24,766 bases of DNA from an uncultured Oscillospiraceae bacterium (GTDB lineage: Bacteria > Bacillota_A > Clostridia > Oscillospirales > Oscillospiraceae), in contig CAAEDK010000039.1 of the NCBI GenBank assembly GCA_900754605.1, forward strand, positions 1 to 24,766, given 5' to 3'. Of the stretch, positions 1-6,882 are shown one piece after another (positions within the stretch are counted from its first letter, which is position 1; the number at the start of each line of letters is the position of its first letter). The notes below the pieces were generated by a model. That model saw only the letters and a list, made by a program, of their open reading frames with translations, did no database searches and had not been told where the DNA came from. The position numbers were made by a program, and so were the translations under genes.

Positions 1-30
1 GGAGGGCCGGTCCCACGGGACCGGCCCTCC
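1..30 (-). terminator. Intrinsic terminator of the eda-kdgK operon
   Basis: A near-perfect GC-rich inverted repeat (14-bp arms GGAGGGCCGGTCCC / GGACCGGCCCTCC around a short ACG loop) lies about 40 bp past the kdgK stop. On the minus strand it would end transcription from kdgK. The T-tract that would follow falls outside the window, so the call rests on the stem and its position. Confidence 0.7.
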
Positions 31-68
31 CTGTTAGAAAGGAATGAAGAAAGCAATAGAAGATGGGC

Positions 69-1097
69 TTACCGCTGGATACGGCCGGAACCGTCGCCCC
101 CGGCCAGCTTCTCCACCTCAGCCACGGTGACCATGTTGTAGTCGCCCTCGATGGTGTGCTTCAGAGCGGAGGCGGCCACGGCGAACTCCACGGCCTCCTG
201 AGTGCTCTTGCCGCTGAGCAGGGAGTAGATCAGACCGCCGCCGAAGCTGTCGCCGCCGCCCACGCGGTCGATGATGCGCAGCTCGTACTTCTTGGAGAAG
301 CAGTACTCGTTGGAGGCAGCGTCATACAGCATGGCGCTCCAGCCGTTGTCAGAGGCGGAGTGGGACTCGCGCAGGGTGATGGCCACCTTCTCGAAGCCGA
401 ACTTGTCCGCCAGCTGCTTGGCCACGGACTTGTAGCCCTCGTGGTTGATCTCACCGGCGTAGATGTCGGTGGCCTCGGCCTCGATGCCGAATACGTCCTT
501 GGCGTCCTCCTCGTTGGAGATGCACACGTCCACATACTGGCACAGATCGGTCATGGCCTCCCGGGCCTGCTGGCGGGTCCACAGCTTGCCGCGGTAGTTC
601 AGGTCGCAGGAGATCTTGACCCCGTGGGCCTTGGCGGCCTTACAGGCCTCCCGGCAGATGTCCACCACATTGGGACCCAGGGCCGGGGTGATGCCGGTGA
701 AGTGGAACCAGTCAACCCCGTTGAAGATCTTGTCCCAATCGAAGTCGGCGGTGGTGGCCTCCTGGATGGCAGAGTGGGCCCGGTCATAGATGCACACGGA
801 GCCGCGCTGAGAGGCGCCCTTTTCATTGAAGTAGATGCCCACACGGTCGCCGCCCCGGACGATCATGGAGGTGTCCACGCCGTAGCGGCGCAGGGAGTTC
901 ACTGCCGCCTGGCCGATGGCGTGGGCGGGCAGCTTGGTGACGTAGGCGGCATCAAGACCGTAGTTGGCCAGGGAGACGGCTACATTGGCCTCACCACCGC
1001 CGAAGGAGAACTCCAGGTGATCGGCCTGGACGAAACGTTCGTAGTTGTAGGGCTGGAGCCGGATCATCAGCTCGCCGAAGGTAACGACTTTTGCCAT
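69..1097 (-). CDS. kdgK: 2-keto-3-deoxygluconate kinase, PfkB family
   Basis: A 342-aa sugar kinase of the PfkB/ribokinase family. It should phosphorylate 2-dehydro-3-deoxy-D-gluconate (KDG) to KDPG in the cytoplasm, feeding the aldolase encoded just upstream. The N-terminus (MAKVVTFGELMIRL) and glycine-rich FGGGEANVA (about residues 32-40) are the sugar-binding side. The C-terminal PfkB signature DRVGGGDSFGGGLI (277-290) contains the catalytic base Asp283. The start at 1097 is chosen because GAGGAATCAA precedes it at good spacing; the open frame extends 53 codons further upstream but overlaps the eda end and has no ribosome site. The gap from the eda stop is 58 bp, so the two genes are co-transcribed. 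The substrate is inferred from the eda neighbour; other PfkB sugar kinases look similar, but the context makes KDG kinase likely. Confidence 0.9.
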   Translation of the reverse strand: MAKVVTFGELMIRLQPYNYERFVQADHLEFSFGGGEANVAVSLANYGLDAAYVTKLPAHAIGQAAVNSLRRYGVDTSMIVRGGDRVGIYFNEKGASQRGSVCIYDRAHSAIQEATTADFDWDKIFNGVDWFHFTGITPALGPNVVDICREACKAAKAHGVKISCDLNYRGKLWTRQQAREAMTDLCQYVDVCISNEEDAKDVFGIEAEATDIYAGEINHEGYKSVAKQLADKFGFEKVAITLRESHSASDNGWSAMLYDAASNEYCFSKKYELRIIDRVGGGDSFGGGLIYSLLSGKSTQEAVEFAVAASALKHTIEGDYNMVTVAEVEKLAGGDGSGRIQR

Positions 1098-1155
1098 GAT
1101 TTGATTCCTCCTGAATGAATATGGGTGTAGGGAAGGCGCTCGGAGCGCCGGACGA

Positions 1156-2118
1156 TCATTTCTGTACCAGATGCAGGGCGAAGCCGCACAGCTCCTCCTG
1201 GAGATAGATGGCCTTGGTGCGGCCCTTGGCGTCGGTCTTGCGGCTGGACTCGTCAAACTTCACGCCCTGAAGGCCAAGGTGGTAAATGGCGCGGTCCACA
1301 TTGTTGGTGCGGATGGCGATGTGGCCGTGGGCACCGCGGCCGGGGGCCTTATTGCACTCTACAGCGGAGCCGGCGAAGTCGGAGGAGTTGCCGGCCTTGT
1401 ACTCAAAGCCGAAGATGGCACACAGGGCCTTGGCGGTCTGCTCTGCCTGGCCGGCGTCCTGGCAGTTGATGCCCACATGACCCAGCTCAAAGCCAAGCAT
1501 GGTCTTGACGGCATCCTTGCAGATGCGGGTGATCTCGTCCCACTTCTCGCCCTCGATCAGGTCCTTCTTCACCATCCAGGTGCCGCCGCAGGCGAAGATG
1601 CGGTCATAGCCCAGGTAGTCCATCAGGTTCTTGGTGTTCACGCCGCCGGTGGGCATGAAGTTCAGCTTGGGGAATACGGGGGCCAGGGCCTTGATGCCGC
1701 TGACGCCGCCGGACTGCTCGGCGGGGAAGAACTTCACATACTCCAGGCCGGCATTGGCGGCACGGGTCATGTCGGAGGCGTTGACACAGCCGGGGAGGAC
1801 CAGCACGCCCTTCTCCTGGCAGTGGGCTACCAGAGCCTCGTTATAGCCGGGGGAGACAATGAACTTGGCTCCTGCGTTCAGGGCGCGGTCGCACTGCTCC
1901 AGGTTCAGTACAGTACCGGCGCCCACCAGCACCTCGGGAACCTCAGCGGCAATGCGGCGGATGGCCTCCTCGCCAGCGGCAGTACGGAAGGTAACCTCGG
2001 CGGCAGGCAGGCCGCCAGCCAGCAGGGCACGGGCTAGGGGGACAGCCTTCTCGGCGTCATCAATGGCGATCACGGGGATCACGCCGATGGAAAAGGCGGC
2101 TTTCTGAACATCATTCAT
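1156..2118 (-). CDS. eda: KDPG/KHG aldolase fused to a C-terminal VOC (glyoxalase-fold) domain
   Basis: A 320-aa protein. Residues 1-210 are a class I KDPG aldolase that cleaves 2-keto-3-deoxy-6-phosphogluconate to pyruvate and glyceraldehyde-3-phosphate. Glu41 and Arg45 (EVTFRT), Thr69 (GAGTV) and the Schiff-base Lys129 (EYVKFFPAE) match the E. coli Eda residues with a constant offset of four. Residues about 212-320 (from LGHVGINCQD through GAHGHIAIR to LQEELCGFALHL) look like one VOC/glyoxalase domain, with His214, His266 and Glu308/309 as possible metal ligands. Classical Eda is about 210 aa, so the tail is an added domain. The start at 2118 follows GGAAGGAGAG. It is the first gene of the operon with kdgK, under the promoter and palindrome at 2145-2205. 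The VOC role is unknown; ligand sensing or a lyase/isomerase step on a keto-sugar acid are guesses. Confidence 0.9.
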   Translation of the reverse strand: MNDVQKAAFSIGVIPVIAIDDAEKAVPLARALLAGGLPAAEVTFRTAAGEEAIRRIAAEVPEVLVGAGTVLNLEQCDRALNAGAKFIVSPGYNEALVAHCQEKGVLVLPGCVNASDMTRAANAGLEYVKFFPAEQSGGVSGIKALAPVFPKLNFMPTGGVNTKNLMDYLGYDRIFACGGTWMVKKDLIEGEKWDEITRICKDAVKTMLGFELGHVGINCQDAGQAEQTAKALCAIFGFEYKAGNSSDFAGSAVECNKAPGRGAHGHIAIRTNNVDRAIYHLGLQGVKFDESSRKTDAKGRTKAIYLQEELCGFALHLVQK

Positions 2119-2144
2119 GGGAAACTCTCCTTCCTATCATATTA

Positions 2145-2159
2145 TGAGACGATGTTTCA
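2145..2159. promoter_or_regulatory. Candidate IclR/KdgR-type operator in the eda leader
   Basis: The imperfect palindrome TGAGAC-GAT-GTTTCA (one mismatch) sits between the eda -10 and its start codon, about +12 to +26, which is a position suited to repression. It resembles the KdgR box of enterobacteria (TGAAAC-N3-GTTTCA). A second palindrome of identical geometry lies at the regulator's own promoter. Binding is inferred. Confidence 0.6.
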
Positions 2160-2177
2160 AGTAATTCTGTCATTCTT

Positions 2178-2205
2178 ATTATAGTACAGATTAACCGGAA
2201 AGCAA
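2178..2205 (-). promoter_or_regulatory. Sigma-A-type promoter of eda-kdgK
   Basis: On the minus strand, TTGCTT and a perfect TATAAT are separated by 16 bp, about 60 bp upstream of the eda start codon. The candidate operator lies immediately downstream. Confidence 0.75.
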
Positions 2206-2229
2206 GATGGCGATTCCGCAAAAAAAACC

Positions 2230-2258
2230 TTGCGATTTCTGGTGAGAAAGAGTAAACT
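2230..2258 (+). promoter_or_regulatory. Possible promoter of the IclR regulator gene
   Basis: TTGCGA and TAAACT are separated by 17 bp, 79 bp upstream of the regulator's start. The -10 is a 4/6 match only, so this is tentative; the palindrome that follows would cover the expected +1. Confidence 0.4.
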
Positions 2259-2273
2259 TGAAATACTATTTCA
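2259..2273. promoter_or_regulatory. Candidate autoregulatory operator of the IclR gene
   Basis: A perfect 6-3-6 palindrome, TGAAAT-ACT-ATTTCA, lies just after the putative -10. It has the same half-site core (TGAAA) and spacer as the site at 2145-2159, with centres 114 bp apart. Confidence 0.6.
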
Positions 2274-2336
2274 TATTATAAAACGCGGGCAAGGCCGCTC
2301 CGCGCTTTGGGGCTGCCTGGGAAGGAGTCGTCTGAA

Positions 2337-3122
2337 ATGGAACAGAAGAGCAGTGGGAATGGGGGCGTACAGTCCCTGGACCGGGCATTTGACCTTTTGG
2401 AACTGCTGTGCAGAAGCCCAAACGGCATGGCCATCCACCAACTCAGCGAGATTACCGGTCTGCACAAGAGTACGGTTCATCGTCTGTTGGCAGCGATGGC
2501 CAGCCGTGGTTATGTGCGGCGGGATCAGGAGAGTGCTGTCTACCGGGCGGGGATGCGTCTATGTGAACTGAGTGAGTATATTCAGGAGAACCTGGATGTG
2601 GTGGCCAGGGCCCGGGAACCCATGGAGCGTCTGAGCCGTGCCACCGGAGAGACGGTTCACTTGGTTGAACGGGAGGGGGCAGAGATCGTCTATGTCTATA
2701 AAGTGGAGAGTATCCATGGGGCGATCCGCATGGTATCCCGCATCGGGATGCGCCGCCCCTTGTACTGCACCGGAGTGGGGAAGGCCATCTTGGCTACCCG
2801 AGGGGATGAGGAGGTGCTCCGGTGTTGGGAGGAGAGCGAGCGCATCCCCTGTACTCCATATACCATCACCCGGAAGGACGCCTTTTTGCGGGAGATCGAC
2901 CAGATCCGGAAGCAGGGTTATGCGATGGACAATGAAGAAAATGAGCTGGGGGTGCGGTGTGTAGCGGCGGCCATCACGGACTGGCACGGGGCCGCATCCT
3001 ATGCGCTGTCGATTTCGGCCCCGGTGTCCCGCATGACCGATGAGCGGGTCCGCAGTTTGATCCCTGCCCTTTTGGAGACCCGGAATGAGATCTCTGCCTG
3101 TCTTGGGGGGCGGCCAGAATAG
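2337..3122 (+). CDS. IclR-family transcriptional regulator, KdgR-like
   Basis: A 261-aa DNA-binding regulator. The N-terminal winged helix-turn-helix spans about residues 11-65 (VQSLDRAFDLLELL, then recognition helix LHKSTVHRLLAAM). An IclR effector-binding domain of GAF-like fold follows (about 80-255), containing the family stretch PLYCTGVGKAILA and, near the end, ENELGVRCVAAAI. The ATG at 2337 is preferred because GAAGGAG precedes it by 9 nt; an in-frame ATG 30 nt upstream lacks such a site. It is transcribed divergently from eda-kdgK and flanked by two matching palindromes, so it probably represses that operon and itself, with KDG or KDPG as a likely inducer. The effector is inferred from context only. 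No clear terminator follows. Confidence 0.9.
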   Translation: MEQKSSGNGGVQSLDRAFDLLELLCRSPNGMAIHQLSEITGLHKSTVHRLLAAMASRGYVRRDQESAVYRAGMRLCELSEYIQENLDVVARAREPMERLSRATGETVHLVEREGAEIVYVYKVESIHGAIRMVSRIGMRRPLYCTGVGKAILATRGDEEVLRCWEESERIPCTPYTITRKDAFLREIDQIRKQGYAMDNEENELGVRCVAAAITDWHGAASYALSISAPVSRMTDERVRSLIPALLETRNEISACLGGRPE

Positions 3123-3174
3123 TGGCAGTGTTTTACTGGGCGGATAAGGGTGAGCAAAAAAGGACGTTTTTCCC

Positions 3175-3203
3175 TTGCGGAGCGGTGAGGAACACCATAT
3201 AAT
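3175..3203 (+). promoter_or_regulatory. Sigma-A-type promoter of the DUF3048 lipoprotein gene
   Basis: TTGCGG and a perfect TATAAT are spaced by exactly 17 bp, and the -10 ends 42 bp before the start codon. Confidence 0.75.
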
Positions 3204-3244
3204 GAGGGACAAGAAGACCCAAAACAGATGAGGGGGAATGTCCT

Positions 3245-4324
3245 GTGCTGTACAGAAAGTCCCTGACCGCCCTGCTGGCTCTGGCCCTGACAGTGGGCCT
3301 GACGGCCTGTTCCTCCAAGCCGCCGGAGGAGTCGGAGCCACCAGATTCCCAGCCCTCCGTTTCCGTGATGGCGCCTGTGGAACCTGAATCGGTGCTGCCC
3401 TATGTCAACCCGCTTACTGGGGAGGGCTGTGCCCAGGATATCGCCCAAAAACGGCCGGTGGCAGTCATGCTGAACAACTTGAAAAAGGCCCTGCCCCAGC
3501 TGGGGGTGTCCCAGGCGGACATCATATATGAGGCCCCTGCCGAGGGAGGTATCACCCGGATGCTGGCAGTGTTCCAATCGGTGGAAGAGGTGGGGGACAT
3601 CGGGTCGGTGCGCTCCGCCCGGGACTATTATGTCTCCCTGGCCATGGGGCATGACGCCCTGTACCTCCATGCCGGGGGGAGTCCAGGGGCCTATGCCGCC
3701 ATCAAGAACTGGGGGGCGGCGGCCTTCGACTGTGTCAATGGCCCGTACGAGGGGACCCTGTTCTGGCGTGACAAGGAGCGGCGGCGGAGCATGGGCATGG
3801 AACACAGCGTGCTCACTTCCGGGCAGACCATCTCAGAGCTGATGCCCACCTACTCCTACCGCCTGGAGCACAAGGAGGGGTATCAGTACCCAGCTGCTTT
3901 CCTGGCGGAGGGGGAGAAGGCCCAGGGTGCGCCAGGGAACCGGGTCAGCGTGGAGTTCTCCACCTATAAGACTGGCGTGTTCACCTATCAGCCAGAGACA
4001 GGATCTTATTTGGTAGAGGAATATGGAGCCCCTTATCTGGATGGCAATACTGGGGAACAGGTGGCGGTGAAAAATGTGCTGGTCCTGCGCACCGACGTTT
4101 CCTATCTCCAGGGGGACGATGCAGGCCGCCTTTCAGTCCGTACTACGGGGACTGGGACAGGACAGCTTTTCTGCGATGGGACGGTGCAGGACATTACCTG
4201 GTTCAAGGCGAAGCACGGTGCGCCCATGACCTACTGTGATCAGAGTGGTCAGCCCCTGAAGCTGGGAGTTGGCCCTACTTACGTCAACCTTGTAGATCAC
4301 TCCGCACAGGTAACGGTGAACTGA
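3245..4324 (+). CDS. DUF3048 (YerB-family) lipoprotein
   Basis: A 359-aa secreted lipoprotein. It begins with a basic n-region (MLYRKS), a hydrophobic core and a lipobox LTAC with Cys22 as the lipidated residue, followed by a Pro/Ser/Glu-rich linker to about residue 50. The DUF3048 N-terminal domain (about 55-200) includes RPVAVMLNN, DIIYEAPAEGGITRMLAVF and SVRSARDYYV. The C-terminal domain (about 230-355) includes NVLVLRTDV and ITWFKAKHGAPMTY. The start is a GTG at 3245 preceded by GAGGGGGA. The protein family is anchored outside the membrane and has no firmly established activity; YerB of Bacillus is the named relative. It appears monocistronic, with its own promoter and a hairpin after it. 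Confidence 0.88.
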   Translation: MLYRKSLTALLALALTVGLTACSSKPPEESEPPDSQPSVSVMAPVEPESVLPYVNPLTGEGCAQDIAQKRPVAVMLNNLKKALPQLGVSQADIIYEAPAEGGITRMLAVFQSVEEVGDIGSVRSARDYYVSLAMGHDALYLHAGGSPGAYAAIKNWGAAAFDCVNGPYEGTLFWRDKERRRSMGMEHSVLTSGQTISELMPTYSYRLEHKEGYQYPAAFLAEGEKAQGAPGNRVSVEFSTYKTGVFTYQPETGSYLVEEYGAPYLDGNTGEQVAVKNVLVLRTDVSYLQGDDAGRLSVRTTGTGTGQLFCDGTVQDITWFKAKHGAPMTYCDQSGQPLKLGVGPTYVNLVDHSAQVTVN

Positions 4325-4346
4325 GTCTCTGAAGAGAATAGTATGG

Positions 4347-4388
4347 AACAGGGAGGGCAGAACCGAATGGCTCTGCCCTCCCTGTTTT
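4347..4388. terminator. Intrinsic terminator between convergent genes
   Basis: Fifteen-base arms (AACAGGGAGGGCAGA / TCTGCCCTCCCTGTT) enclose a 10-nt loop and are followed by TTTT on the plus strand. It ends the DUF3048 gene and lies just past the stop of the minus-strand DUF1540 gene. The T-tract on the minus side is weak. Confidence 0.85.
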
Positions 4389-4397
4389 GGAGAAGCG

Positions 4398-4562
4398 TTA
4401 TTTCAGCTGGAATGAGGCACACTCTGTGCCCTTACAGCTGGTGGGCGCGCTGTCACAGCAGCCCACATGGATGCTCTTCAGAGAACAACAGTCCTGGGGC
4501 GCGTGGTAAGCACAGTTGGCTACAGTACAGTGAATGCTGGAATTACAGATTTTCTGATCCAT
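4398..4562 (-). CDS. DUF1540 cysteine-rich small protein
   Basis: A 54-aa protein with nine cysteines (residues 6, 12, 17, 25, 26, 35, 36, 43, 48). The pattern C-x4-C-Ay near the N-terminus, SIHV in the middle and a final TECASF matches the DUF1540 family of small, probably metal-binding or disulfide-rich proteins common in Clostridia. The start at 4562 has a strong ribosome site (GAGGAGG, 9 nt upstream) in the 55-bp gap after the stop of the membrane protein gene, so it is probably the second gene of that operon. It ends 10 bp before the convergent terminator. Its function is unknown. The overlapping opposite-strand reading frame has no ribosome site and starts inside the terminator, so I reject it. 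Confidence 0.85.
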   Translation of the reverse strand: MDQKICNSSIHCTVANCAYHAPQDCCSLKSIHVGCCDSAPTSCKGTECASFQLK

Positions 4563-4617
4563 TGTTTTATAACCTCCTCACAGTGGATGAGGTCAGTATG
4601 TCCGGGAAAGGAACGTT

Positions 4618-5517
4618 TTATTCCGGCTGAGAAGGATCGGAGGAAGGCGCCTCTGTGCTGTCCTGAGGTGCAGCAGAGTCCTGAGTCTCCTCGCTGTGGG
4701 TGTGGTGGGACAGGACCTGGGGGATGAAGTTCCGGGTAAAACGGCCCTTTCCGCGGTTTTTCACATAAAAATATCCCAGGAAGGAGAACACTGCGGCACC
4801 AATGAAATTGACCAATAGGTCGTTCATAGTATCCAGCAGACCGATATCCAGATAGCCGCCCAGTCCAAGGGGGATCTGCTCTCCATTGGTCACCACAATC
4901 AGGTCGGTGATGCCGTGAATGGCGAAGGGACGCTGTCTTCCGGTGGGGTCCAGCAGGACAGAGGAGATGGAGTTGATGACGGTGTCCTTCTGCATATCCA
5001 ATAGGAAGAACTGATCCATGGCGCACTCAAAGAACTCCCACAGGACACCGATGGTCATGGAGAAGCAGAAGGCCACGATGGCCATGAACACGGGGGAGAG
5101 GGACAGAGAGAAGCGCTCATGCCGGTTGCACAGATCCACCAGAGAAAAGCCGATGGCAGCGCAGAGGAATCCGTTGAGGGTGTGGAGCATGGTATCCCAA
5201 TAGGGGAAAGCGGTGTAGTATGCCTGAATCTCGCCCAGGATCTCTGCGGCAAAGATGAAGAGCATGATGATGATTTCAAGTGTGTTGGGCAGATCGATTT
5301 GAAGTCTGCGCTCCAGGACCGTAGGGAGCAGGAGCAGGATCAGCGTCAGGATGCACAGGAATACATTTTCAAAGTTTCCGTTGAAGAACTGGGCCACCAT
5401 GACCAGGATGACCAGCAGGCGCAGCACCAAATAGACGGTGGTGACGACACCCTTCTTGCGAAGAGCCTGGTGTGCTGTGGCCAAAAAGTTGTTCTTTTTT
5501 TTGGATTGTTTGCCCAT
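4618..5517 (-). CDS. DUF2238/YjdF-like integral membrane protein
   Basis: A 299-aa polytopic membrane protein. After a basic N-terminus (MGKQSKKKN) come about six hydrophobic segments: roughly residues 25-45, 52-66, 78-95, 110-130, 145-162 and 235-253. The acidic and His-containing membrane-facing motifs YWDTMLHTLNGFL and GVLWEFFECAMD are typical of the DUF2238/YjdF family. The C-terminal 35 residues are hydrophilic and rich in Glu, Ser and Pro. The start at 5517 follows AAAGGAGG; the upstream extension of the frame is poorly supported and would run into the divergent gene's leader. It precedes the DUF1540 gene by 55 bp. Transport or redox function cannot be told from the sequence. Confidence 0.8.
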   Translation of the reverse strand: MGKQSKKKNNFLATAHQALRKKGVVTTVYLVLRLLVILVMVAQFFNGNFENVFLCILTLILLLLPTVLERRLQIDLPNTLEIIIMLFIFAAEILGEIQAYYTAFPYWDTMLHTLNGFLCAAIGFSLVDLCNRHERFSLSLSPVFMAIVAFCFSMTIGVLWEFFECAMDQFFLLDMQKDTVINSISSVLLDPTGRQRPFAIHGITDLIVVTNGEQIPLGLGGYLDIGLLDTMNDLLVNFIGAAVFSFLGYFYVKNRGKGRFTRNFIPQVLSHHTHSEETQDSAAPQDSTEAPSSDPSQPE

Positions 5518-5611
5518 AGTACCTCCTTTTGTGTGTCGGATGAGTGGAAACGGCGGAGCGGGACCCGCCTGGCATATCCCCACATAGAATGGAAGCGGGA
5601 GGTGAGGATAC

Positions 5612-5824
5612 ATGGAGTTGAGAGGTGAGCAGATCACCGTGGCCGAGTTGTTGGGGGATCCCAGGTCTCGGGCGGTGTTCCAGCGGAGATTTGGCCGCTG
5701 GATGAAGCACCCCATGGTACGGGCGGCCCAGTCGCTGACGCTGGCCCAGTTGGCGGAGATGGCGGCAGTCTATTTGCCCCAAAAGACCATTGAGGATACC
5801 ATCAGGGAGCTGAGGGCCCTATGA
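5612..5824 (+). CDS. Small helical protein of unknown function (70 aa)
   Basis: A 70-residue protein I cannot name. It is predicted all-helical: ITVAELLGDPRSRAVFQRRF, then a linker with HPMVRAAQ, then SLTLAQLAEMAAVYLP and KTIEDTIREL. The pattern 'L..dPr...v.......hPm...a..lTL.qla......' resembles small helical modules that occur alone or as tails of enzymes in Firmicutes; this is recollection, not a search. It has a good ribosome site (GGGAGGTGAGG) and its own GC-rich terminator. It is divergent from the DUF2238 gene, with 94 bp between them. No signal peptide or membrane segment is present. Confidence 0.65.
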   Translation: MELRGEQITVAELLGDPRSRAVFQRRFGRWMKHPMVRAAQSLTLAQLAEMAAVYLPQKTIEDTIRELRAL

Positions 5825-5833
5825 GGGCGAACA

Positions 5834-5862
5834 GTCCCTCCCACCCCTGAAGGGGGAGGGAC
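5834..5862. repeat. GC-rich hairpin after the 70-aa gene
   Basis: GTCCCTCCC and GGGAGGGAC form an extended stem whose interior CCCCT/AGGGG also pairs. It begins 9 bp past the stop. No T-run follows, so it may assist the terminator 10 bp downstream or act on the minus-strand message. Confidence 0.55.
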
Positions 5863-5872
5863 AGTTCTGCGG

Positions 5873-5897
5873 CGCCGCCCCAAAAGGGCGGCGTTTT
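5873..5897 (+). terminator. Intrinsic terminator of the 70-aa gene
   Basis: The perfect 8-bp stem CGCCGCCC / GGGCGGCG, with loop CAAAA, is followed by TTTT. It lies between the convergent 70-aa gene and the SseB-like gene; only the plus strand has the T-run. Confidence 0.8.
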
Positions 5898-5902
5898 CCT
5901 AT

Positions 5903-6718
5903 TTAGTCTTTGTGGTAGAAGGGCTGAGAGTCCTCGGTGGCGGCTTCCGCAAAGCCGGTGCCGTATGGGATCATGTCCACAGGCAGCTGGCCGCAGTGGG
6001 CGCTGGCGGCTTCGGCAATAGCTTGGAACACTTGAGCCTGGTCGCCGGTGTGGTCTACCACGATGATGAGGCTCTGTACCCCATCTTGCCGGACCATTTG
6101 GCGCAGCCAAAGGGTCCGAATATCTTCCCGCTGGGCGGCCAGCTGGCACACGGCCTCCAGAAGGCCGTCGGGCACCTGAACGGGATCACCCACCATGACC
6201 TGGGTGTCCTTCTCCACCGTCTCCTCGGTGAAAGCGGGGCCCTGAGCAGCTTTGGCCTGGGCCCGCTGGAGCACCTCCTGTTTTTTCTTAAACAGGTTCA
6301 TCACAGTGCCCCGGTCCAGAGTGAGGCTCAGTCCCATGGGGTTGATGACGAAGCCGTGGGCCTTATCATTGCGCTGAAGCATGGCAACATAGTCATCAAA
6401 GCGAAGGAGCAGGGTCTGCTGCTGCTTGGGGCCGCAGAATTTGCGCAGCTCAGTCCAGTCGGTGAAGGCGGGGAAGAAGGGGCGGCCGTCCTTGGTGGTA
6501 ATGAGCTGGAACTGGATGGCGGTCTTTTGATCTGCAGCGGCCTTGTCTCCCTGTTGGGCCTGGGGAGGCGGTGTGACCACAGCAGGCGCCAGAAAGGCGG
6601 CATGGTGGAGCACGAGTTCCAGCACCCGGCCCTGGTTCTGGGGGGTGTTCTCCTGGTGCAGGGCAGCAAGGGCCTCCACCAGTTCGGGATTTTCAATTGG
6701 TTTCTTCATATCAGGCAT
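5903..6718 (-). CDS. SseB-like protein (enhanced serine sensitivity family)
   Basis: A 271-aa soluble protein. The SseB N-terminal domain (about residues 12-135) contains PFFPAFTDWTELRKF and GFVINPMGLSLTL; a second domain (about 165-262) contains VPDGLLEAVCQLA and SLIIVVDHTGDQAQVFQAI, matching the two-domain layout of SseB. A Pro/Gln/Ala-rich stretch lies at about 47-65. SseB in E. coli affects serine sensitivity, and its biochemical role is unclear. Related domains also occur in secretion-system and toxin neighbourhoods, of which there is no sign here. The start at 6718 follows AGGAGG at 8 nt. It is divergent from sfsA, with 164 bp between the genes. Confidence 0.8.
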   Translation of the reverse strand: MPDMKKPIENPELVEALAALHQENTPQNQGRVLELVLHHAAFLAPAVVTPPPQAQQGDKAAADQKTAIQFQLITTKDGRPFFPAFTDWTELRKFCGPKQQQTLLLRFDDYVAMLQRNDKAHGFVINPMGLSLTLDRGTVMNLFKKKQEVLQRAQAKAAQGPAFTEETVEKDTQVMVGDPVQVPDGLLEAVCQLAAQREDIRTLWLRQMVRQDGVQSLIIVVDHTGDQAQVFQAIAEAASAHCGQLPVDMIPYGTGFAEAATEDSQPFYHKD

Positions 6719-6882
6719 GAAAATGGCCTCCTAGCATCGAAATCTTGTGTGGACAGAACTTGGAGCGGGGCGGAGAAAGGGCTTGCCTCCCGCAGGCTCC
6801 TGGATTATACTCATCGTGGTGTTTCCCCGGACGATTTGGGGAACAACATATATCATACCAGAAAAAGCCGGAGGAACACAAG

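Noticed and set aside
63..2037. Long plus-strand frames across kdgK and eda (63-1118 and 1171-2037)
   Set aside because: They are Gly/Val/Leu/His-rich shadows of two well-supported enzymes and lack ribosome sites.
4343..4727. Plus-strand frames after the DUF3048 gene (4343-4630, 4467-4727)
   Set aside because: The first begins inside an intrinsic terminator and both run antisense to the DUF1540 gene; the protein sequences are not family-like.
5518..5611. Divergent promoters between the DUF2238 and 70-aa genes
   Set aside because: No hexamer pair with acceptable spacing was found on either strand. The GCGGG-A-CCCGC palindrome there is GC-rich and without context.
6719..6882. Promoters in the sseB-sfsA divergent gap
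   Set aside because: A TATAAT on the minus strand near 6805-6810 has no acceptable -35 or extended TGn, and the plus-strand TATATC near 6850 is weak; promoters must exist but I cannot place them.
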